Assembly (NCBI GenBank): GCA_011053055.1
Contig: DRHT01000018.1
Coordinates: 1-64,000, forward strand
DNA length: 64,000 nt
Direction: 5' to 3'
Source of the DNA: Halopseudomonas sabulinigri
GTDB lineage: Bacteria; Pseudomonadota; Gammaproteobacteria; Pseudomonadales; Pseudomonadaceae
Both the position numbers and the translations under genes were made by a program. The stretch's first letter is position 1; every line of letters starts with the position of its first letter. Of this stretch, positions 58,010 to 64,000 are shown one piece after another. Under the pieces are notes generated by a model. It saw only the letters and a program-made list of their open reading frames with translations, ran no database searches and was not told the DNA's origin.

Positions 58010-59383
58010 TCAATCGATGCCGGGGCGCTTAAGCCTGTCCGGGTGAGCGAATCTTAGCAGCATAAAAGCCAGTACGATGGCCGGCAGGCCGGTTAGCGCG
58101 GTCAGCATGAAAAACTCCGTCCAGCCCACGCTCTCTGCTAACACGCCAGTAAATCCCGCAGCGAACTGACCCGGTAGTGTCATCAGCGAGCTGAACAGCG
58201 CGTATTGAGTCGCGGTATACGCGGTATTGGTTAGGCTAGATAGGTAAGCAATAAACACAGAAATGGCCAGGCCCCCGGTGATGTTGTCGGCGATGATCGC
58301 CAACACCAGGCCGTCTGGTTGTGGGCCGATATGTGCCAGCCAAGCGAAGATCAAGTTGGTCGCCGGCGCCATGAACGCCGTCAGTATCAATATGGGTGCA
58401 ATGCCGAAACGCGCGACCAGTAGACCGCCGAGGGCTGCGCCGGTTAACGTCATGGCGAGTCCGAAGGCTGCTGCAATGTTGGCTATCTGCTCTTTGCTGA
58501 AGCCGATATCCAAATAGAAAGGATTGGCCATGGTGCCCATGAATATATCGCTGATGCGAAAGGTGGCGATGAACAACAGTACGATCAGCGCGGTTTTACC
58601 ATATCGCTCAAAGAATTCGGTGAAGGGCGCCACAAAAGCGTTAAAGAACCAGCTGGAGACGCTTAAACGCCAACCTTGGTGTTGAGACTGGCCAAGAAAA
58701 CGCGTCAGGCGCTCCTCTTGCGCCAAGGTGTCGCTGGTGATGTGCACCTTGGGTTCAGCAATGCATAGCGTGGTTAGCACGCCCACTAGCATTAACGCTG
58801 CCATGCCGATATAGGCATGGCTCCAGCTGTCCAGCGCGGCAATATGCAGCGCACCGGCGCCGGCGGCCAGAATGGCTACCCGATAACCGGTAACATAGGT
58901 CGCGGCCATCGCCGCTTGTCGATGCCTGGCTTCGGCTTCAACGCGATAGGCGTCGATTGCTACGTCCTGTGTGGCCGAGCCAAAAGCCACTAATACTGCC
59001 CAGATCGCGACTAACTCAATCTGTTCTAGTGGGTCGCTCATGGCCATACCGAACAGGCTGCCGGCAATTACTAGCTGCGCAAGAAACATCCAGCTACGCC
59101 GCCGCCCCATTAATCGCGTCAGTAATGGCACCGGCAGCCGGTCGATCAGCGGAGCCCAGAGCACTTTGATCGAGTGTGCCATGCCAACCCAGCTGAGAAA
59201 GCCGATTGCCGCCAGTTCTACACCCAGATCGCGTAGCCATGCGCTAAATGTGCCGCCCACCAGCAGTAACGGCAAACCGGCGGAAAAACCCAGAAACAGC
59301 ATGCCGATGACACGAGGTTGTAAATAAACTTTCAGTCCTTCCGCTTTGGGTAGGCTAGGGGTGTCGGAAGAACGGGAGCTCAT
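58010..59383 (-). CDS. ampG: AmpG muropeptide MFS permease
   Basis: Imports GlcNAc-anhydromuropeptides from periplasm to cytoplasm for recycling, upstream of AmpD in the same pathway. The product has 457 residues with about twelve or more hydrophobic helices. The N-terminal MLFLGFSAGLPLLLVGGTFSAWLRDLGVELAAIGFLSW and GSATQDVAIDAYRVEAEARHRQAAMAATYVTGYR are the AmpG signature. The C-terminal LSSLTNTAYTATQYALFSSLMTLPGQFAAGFTG is also typical. Its gene is about 8 kb from ampD, so the pathway is split between two loci of this window. Confidence 0.94.
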   Translation of the reverse strand: MSSRSSDTPSLPKAEGLKVYLQPRVIGMLFLGFSAGLPLLLVGGTFSAWLRDLGVELAAIGFLSWVGMAHSIKVLWAPLIDRLPVPLLTRLMGRRRSWMFLAQLVIAGSLFGMAMSDPLEQIELVAIWAVLVAFGSATQDVAIDAYRVEAEARHRQAAMAATYVTGYRVAILAAGAGALHIAALDSWSHAYIGMAALMLVGVLTTLCIAEPKVHITSDTLAQEERLTRFLGQSQHQGWRLSVSSWFFNAFVAPFTEFFERYGKTALIVLLFIATFRISDIFMGTMANPFYLDIGFSKEQIANIAAAFGLAMTLTGAALGGLLVARFGIAPILILTAFMAPATNLIFAWLAHIGPQPDGLVLAIIADNITGGLAISVFIAYLSSLTNTAYTATQYALFSSLMTLPGQFAAGFTGVLAESVGWTEFFMLTALTGLPAIVLAFMLLRFAHPDRLKRPGID

Positions 59384-59422
59384 GAATATCCTTGTTGTAA
59401 CAGTGTTGAGGGGGGCTGGGGC

Positions 59423-59779
59423 TCAAGGCCATCCATATTGCCGCAGGTTGACGCGTCCGTCGCGCACCAATACGCCTTCGGCCAGCAATCGGGCTCGTTG
59501 TTCCGAGCCACTGGGGCTGTCGGCCGGCAGCGACAGCTTGCCCTGACTGTTAAGCACCCGATGCCAGGGCAGGCGAGTATCTTCCGGTAACTGTCCTAGC
59601 CAGCGCCCAACTAAACGCGCACCGCGGCCCATGCCAGAAAGCTCGGCGATCTTGCCGTAGCTGGTTACCCGGCCTACCGGAATGCTTGCCAGCACCTGAA
59701 AAAACGCCTGTTTTTTTTGCTCATTTGTGCCCTGAGTGACTACTTGTGGGAACACAACGGTGTTCTGTGGGTCTTTCAT
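59423..59779 (-). CDS. Alkyltransferase-like protein (ATL, MGMT family)
   Basis: 118 residues, the length of stand-alone ATL proteins. The DNA-binding helix region PVGRVTSYGKIAELSGMGRGARLVGRWL is kept, but the active-site motif PCHR of O6-alkylguanine methyltransferases reads P71-W72-H-R here. Such ATL proteins bind O6-alkylguanine without repairing it and flag it to nucleotide excision repair. It is divergent from the DUF481 gene with 45 bases between starts. Confidence 0.92.
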   Translation of the reverse strand: MKDPQNTVVFPQVVTQGTNEQKKQAFFQVLASIPVGRVTSYGKIAELSGMGRGARLVGRWLGQLPEDTRLPWHRVLNSQGKLSLPADSPSGSEQRARLLAEGVLVRDGRVNLRQYGWP

Positions 59780-59824
59780 GGATAATGTCCCGTTTTATCC
59801 GACGTTCTTTTGAAAGGTGAGAGC

Positions 59825-60847
59825 ATGCAGTTTGTACGTAAAGCGCTGGCGCTGAGTCTGTCATTGGTCCCCTTGAGCAGTGTCGCCGATACGCTCTGGC
59901 TCGACAATGGTGATCGTCTCACCGGCAAAATCGAGTTTCTTGAGGCTGGCAAGATATCAATCAAAACTGATTTTGCTGGCTTGGTAACGGTGAGCACGTC
60001 GCGGGTAAAGACCTTTGAGAGTGACGATCCCTTGCTGCTCAAACTGGGCGACCAGGCCCAGTACATTACGCGTGTGGATGCCTCAGAACAGAAAGGGGAG
60101 GTGACTCTCGCTTTCGAAGAGTCGGAAAATCAGGCGCGCAGCGTCCCGTTGGACAAGATCAGCCAGTTGTTGGTGCCGAAACCCATCATTCAAGATATGG
60201 TCTGGGAGGGTGACGCTACCGCCTCGCTAGAGCTAAAGGATACCTCGGGTACCGAAACCGAGGATCTGGATGTGGACTTGAGCTCACGCCTGCGGCACGG
60301 GGATTGGCGTCACGACGTTGCCCTGGATTATGAGCGGGATTATCGAGACGACATAAAAAGCAGACATGCCTGGGAGGTGGATTACGACCTTAACCGCTTC
60401 CTGACTGAGCACTGGTTTTGGATGACCAGCATGCGCTATCAACGCGATTACCTAAATGAAATCGCCAAGCAGCGCCAGTTCGGTATGGGTCCTGGTTATG
60501 AGTGGTGGAACAACTCGCTAGGGCGCTTTGAAACCTCTGCGCGTCTCGACCGAATCTGGACTGAGGAGCGCGACGGGACAGAAAACGCCTACAACGCCCT
60601 GGGTCTGCAATGGGATTACCGTCGCTTCCTGCTGGGCAAGCGGTTTGAGTTTTTCCACAAAGCGGAAACCCAAATCCCAGACGATCCTAATGTGCGCTAC
60701 ATGATCGATACCGAAGCGGGTTTGCGCTACCTGTTGACCAGCTGGGCATCGCTAAATGTTAAAGCAGAATTGGATTATCTGAACAGCTCGGACGATACCG
60801 GTTATCGAGACACCCGATACACCATGGGCCTGGGCGTCGGCTGGTAA
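59825..60847 (+). CDS. DUF481 family outer-membrane-type protein
   Basis: 340 residues from the ATG at 59825, preceded by GGTGAGAG; the in-frame 59810 start adds five residues. Signal peptide MQFVRKALALSLSLVPLSSVA, then a short beta domain (DTLWLDNGDRLTGKIEFLEAGKISIKTDFAG) resembling SH3-like repeats, then a DUF481 barrel of amphipathic strands (HDVALDYERDYRDD, MTSMRYQRDYLNEIA) ending TMGLGVGW. Secreted to the outer membrane by prediction; function unknown. Confidence 0.87.
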   Translation: MQFVRKALALSLSLVPLSSVADTLWLDNGDRLTGKIEFLEAGKISIKTDFAGLVTVSTSRVKTFESDDPLLLKLGDQAQYITRVDASEQKGEVTLAFEESENQARSVPLDKISQLLVPKPIIQDMVWEGDATASLELKDTSGTETEDLDVDLSSRLRHGDWRHDVALDYERDYRDDIKSRHAWEVDYDLNRFLTEHWFWMTSMRYQRDYLNEIAKQRQFGMGPGYEWWNNSLGRFETSARLDRIWTEERDGTENAYNALGLQWDYRRFLLGKRFEFFHKAETQIPDDPNVRYMIDTEAGLRYLLTSWASLNVKAELDYLNSSDDTGYRDTRYTMGLGVGW

Positions 60848-60874
60848 CGAAAAAAGTACGCAATCAGAAAGCAG

Positions 60875-60905
60875 AACGGGCGCCTTGAGCGCCCGTTTTG
60901 TTAAT
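60875..60905 (+). terminator. Terminator between the DUF481 and FabG-like genes
   Basis: AACGGGCGC (60875-60883), loop CTTGA, GCGCCCGTT (60889-60897), then TTGTTAAT. A perfect 9-bp stem between two convergent genes. The T tract is short in the plus direction, and on the minus strand the hairpin is preceded by the FabG-like stop, so it may serve both. Confidence 0.75.
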
Positions 60906-60926
60906 AAGGATCTCTTGCTTGCGCGA

Positions 60927-61685
60927 CTAGATACGCAGGCCGCCGTCGAGCTCCAGGATGCGACCGGTGTAATAATCGTTTTCGAACAGATAGGCCGCCG
61001 AATGTGCGATTTCGGCTGGCTTGCCCATGCGCTTGAGCGGAATGCCTGAGGTCATCTTCTCCAGCGCTTCGGGCTTCATGCTGTTGGTCATGTCGGTTTC
61101 GATGAAACCCGGTGCAATGCCTGCAACGCGGATGCCGTAACGAGACAGCTCCTTGGCCCAGGTTACGGTCATGGCGGCGACACCGGCCTTGGCGGCAGTG
61201 TAGTTGGATTGGCCCACATTGCCGGCGCGCGAGATCGACGAAATATTAATGATCAGGCCCTGATTGCCCAGCTCGACCATCTTGGCTGCCACTTCGCGGG
61301 TGCCCAGAAAAACGCCAGTCAGGTTAACGTCGATGACCGACTGCCACTGCGCCAGGCTCATTTTCTGGGTAACACCGTCCTTCACCTTGAGCAGCAGACC
61401 ATCGCGCAAGATGCCGGCGTTGTTGATCAACCCGTTGATGGCGCCGAAATCCTCGGCAACCTGACTTACCATGTGAATCACTTGCTCTTCGTTGGCGACA
61501 TTGCAGATGTAGGCACGAGCATCACCACCGGCGGATTTGCATCCGGCAACAGCGGCGTCGAGCGCTTCTTGATTCAGGTCTACCAGAGCGAGTTTGGCGC
61601 CCTTGGCTGCCAGGAACTCGGCCATGGAACGGCCCAGGCCTTGGCCACCGCCGGTGATAATGATGACGCTGTCTTTCAAATGCAT
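60927..61685 (-). CDS. FabG-like short-chain dehydrogenase (3-oxoacyl-ACP reductase family)
   Basis: 252 residues from the ATG at 61685 (GAGGAG eight bases upstream); the long upstream open frame to 61862 is not supported. TGGGQGLG at 11-18, [34 protein letters not shown] with the catalytic Tyr and Lys, and the FabG-type end [13 protein letters not shown] and [12 protein letters not shown]. Probably a 3-oxoacyl-ACP or -CoA reductase paralogue, not the main fabG of the fatty acid operon. Its place before fxsA-groESL is familiar from Pseudomonas. Confidence 0.87.
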   Translation of the reverse strand: MHLKDSVIIITGGGQGLGRSMAEFLAAKGAKLALVDLNQEALDAAVAGCKSAGGDARAYICNVANEEQVIHMVSQVAEDFGAINGLINNAGILRDGLLLKVKDGVTQKMSLAQWQSVIDVNLTGVFLGTREVAAKMVELGNQGLIINISSISRAGNVGQSNYTAAKAGVAAMTVTWAKELSRYGIRVAGIAPGFIETDMTNSMKPEALEKMTSGIPLKRMGKPAEIAHSAAYLFENDYYTGRILELDGGLRI

Positions 61686-61818
61686 GAGGTGCTCCTCGGA
61701 AAGAGTGAAGGATTCAGGTGGGCAAGAATGCCCGAGTTTGGTTCGTTTTTGAATTCCCTCGCAGCAGATTTGGTCATTTTTTGACTTAATTACTGAAGCG
61801 TAATCTGTGTAGATATGC

Positions 61819-61848
61819 CTTGAAAGCCTGCTTTCCTGTACCCATATA
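61819..61848 (+). promoter_or_regulatory. Possible sigma-32 promoter for fxsA
   Basis: CTTGAAA (61819-61825), 15 bases, CCCATATA (61841-61848). Compared with the heat-shock consensus CTTGAAA-N13-15-CCCCATnT, the -35 is perfect and the -10 nearly so. It sits about 30 bases before the fxsA ATG. A weaker match than the groES one. Confidence 0.4.
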
Positions 61849-61877
61849 GTTCTTACATACAATCTTGAGAGGTACGC

Positions 61878-62327
61878 ATGCCCCTTTTTCGTTTACTGAT
61901 GCTGGTGTTCCCGCTCCTGGAGCTGGCATCACTGATTGTGCTCGGCGACCGGATAGGCGTCGGGGCGACTCTGTTATGGGTGCTAGGTACTGGTGTGCTT
62001 GGCTTGCTGCTGATTCAGCGTCAGGGCTTCAGCATGTTGCAACAGCTGCAACTCAAAATGGCCGAGAATCGTTCCCCTTTCGCGGTACTGAAAACCGGCA
62101 TGTGGTGGCTGCTGGCGGGTGTTTTGCTAATGATCCCTGGCCTGATTACAGATGCATTGGCGGTGCCTTGTCTGGTCATGGCGCTGCTAAACAAAGTCCG
62201 GCCGGCTCCCGGTGAACCGGGTGGTCCCGGGGTCTATAAACGGGGCGGTAATACCATCATCGAAGGCGAGTGGAAGCCTGGTGATGAAAAGTCGGTCGAG
62301 CCCGAAGAACGAATTGATCAGCGCTGA
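61878..62327 (+). CDS. fxsA: FxsA membrane protein
   Basis: Inner-membrane protein named for suppressing F-plasmid exclusion of phage T7 in E. coli. The product has 149 residues with three to four hydrophobic segments ([64 protein letters not shown]) and a hydrophilic C-terminal tail ([19 protein letters not shown]). The [11 protein letters not shown] loop and [12 protein letters not shown] are family hallmarks. It precedes groES, as in many Gammaproteobacteria. Confidence 0.94.
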   Translation: MPLFRLLMLVFPLLELASLIVLGDRIGVGATLLWVLGTGVLGLLLIQRQGFSMLQQLQLKMAENRSPFAVLKTGMWWLLAGVLLMIPGLITDALAVPCLVMALLNKVRPAPGEPGGPGVYKRGGNTIIEGEWKPGDEKSVEPEERIDQR

Positions 62328-62346
62328 AAAAAATCTGCTTGCGGCC

Positions 62347-62375
62347 CTTGAAATAGCTACCCAGGGCCCCATCTA
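62347..62375 (+). promoter_or_regulatory. Sigma-32 (RpoH) heat-shock promoter of groES-groEL
   Basis: CTTGAAA (62347-62353), 13-base spacer, CCCCATCTA (62367-62375). Both elements match the heat-shock consensus CTTGAAA and CCCCATnTa without error. It lies 20 bases after the fxsA stop and gives a leader of about 145 bases before the groES ATG at 62528. No CIRCE element is visible. Confidence 0.88.
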
Positions 62376-62527
62376 AGTTGCACCGGTTTTGACAAGCTCT
62401 CCCGGAAGGGGAGCAACAGAACAGTGACGTGGCTTCGGCCCGTCCTTCGAGCCTGGTAAAGGCTCGTTTTAAACTCGAATGGCCGATTTTTCGGCAATTG
62501 ACATTACCTATTGGGAGACACTTAACG

Positions 62528-62821
62528 ATGAAAATTCGTCCGTTACACGATCGTGTTGTCGTTCGTCGCAGCGAAGAAGAGACTAAAACCGCTGGTGGTA
62601 TCGTTCTGCCAGGCTCTGCCGCAGAGAAGCCGAATACCGGTGTTGTCATTTCCGTAGGTACCGGTCGCGTGCTGGACAACGGTGAAGTCCGCCCGTTGGC
62701 CCTCAAAGAAGGCGACAAGGTTGTTTTCGGTCCTTACTCCGGCAACAACACCATCAAGATCGATGGTGAAGACCTGCTAATCATGAGCGAAACCGAAATC
62801 TTTGGTGTGCTGGAAGCCTGA
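62528..62821 (+). CDS. groES: Co-chaperonin GroES
   Basis: 97-residue lid of the GroEL chamber. Start [20 protein letters not shown]; mobile loop [16 protein letters not shown]; beta-strand core [23 protein letters not shown]-terminus ILGVLE-like EIFGVLEA. The open frame upstream to 62429 is not coding. Shine-Dalgarno GGGAGA about eight bases before the ATG. groEL follows after 49 bases. Confidence 0.98.
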   Translation: MKIRPLHDRVVVRRSEEETKTAGGIVLPGSAAEKPNTGVVISVGTGRVLDNGEVRPLALKEGDKVVFGPYSGNNTIKIDGEDLLIMSETEIFGVLEA

Positions 62822-62858
62822 ACAAGGCTCCGCTGCACCCCTTAACGAACTCATTTGA

Positions 62859-64000
<1,142 letters not shown>

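Overview
The window is a 64 kb stretch of a gammaproteobacterial chromosome, most probably Pseudomonadaceae. The gene order of several blocks (dxr to ispD; nadC, DUF1631, ampD, ampE, chemoreceptor; panE, REC-GGDEF regulator, yajQ, mscS, ampG; short-chain dehydrogenase, fxsA, groES, groEL) is the order I remember from Pseudomonas chromosomes. The composition looks moderate in GC for the family, which would suit a Halopseudomonas / P. pertucinogena-type organism, but that placement is inference. No phage, plasmid backbone, CRISPR array, rRNA or complete insertion sequence is visible.

Region 1 (1-20838, all plus strand) is the envelope and housekeeping superoperon: cdsA (3' end only), dxr, rseP, bamA, skp, lpxD, fabZ, lpxA, lpxB, rnhB, dnaE, accA, tilS, then pyrG, kdsA, eno, ftsB, ispD. 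It joins isoprenoid precursor synthesis (dxr, ispD), lipid A and KDO synthesis (lpxA, lpxB, lpxD, kdsA), outer-membrane protein assembly (bamA, skp), fatty acid synthesis (accA, fabZ) and the replicative polymerase.

Region 2 (20839-26118) is an SOS mutagenesis cassette, imuA-imuB-dnaE2, placed directly after ispD. It has a textbook LexA box overlapping the predicted -10, and this box sits at the exact centre of a larger 44-bp dyad. No lexA2 gene accompanies it.

Region 3 (26162-42802) is mixed: a HIBCH-like crotonase and an MFS transporter, the initiator tRNA with its own promoter and terminator, a membrane diguanylate cyclase, dinB, several small conserved proteins of unknown role, a 161-bp transposase-less element with terminal inverted repeats, dinG, a serine hydrolase, pdxH, three oxidoreductase-type genes and a histone-deacetylase-like hydrolase.

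Region 4 (43013-53169) holds tesB, a HAD phosphatase, nadC, an alanine/sodium symporter, a large DUF1631 protein, ampD-ampE (peptidoglycan recycling and beta-lactamase control) and a chemoreceptor behind a near-consensus sigma-28 (FliA) promoter. Region 5 (53188-64000) holds a cobalamin adenosyltransferase, panE, a response regulator with a degenerate GGDEF domain but a kept I-site, yajQ, mscS, a small outer-membrane barrel protein, ampG, an alkyltransferase-like protein, a DUF481 protein, a FabG-like dehydrogenase, fxsA and the groES-groEL heat-shock operon behind a clear sigma-32 promoter; groEL runs off the right edge.

Most of the window is ordinary core genome. The points worth a second look are the imu cassette and its nested operator, the small mobile element at 31831-31991, the c-di-GMP receptor-like regulator divergent from yajQ, the recognisable alternative-sigma promoters, and the cluster of dyads between alsT and the DUF1631 gene. 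I did not find a clearly new multi-gene system.
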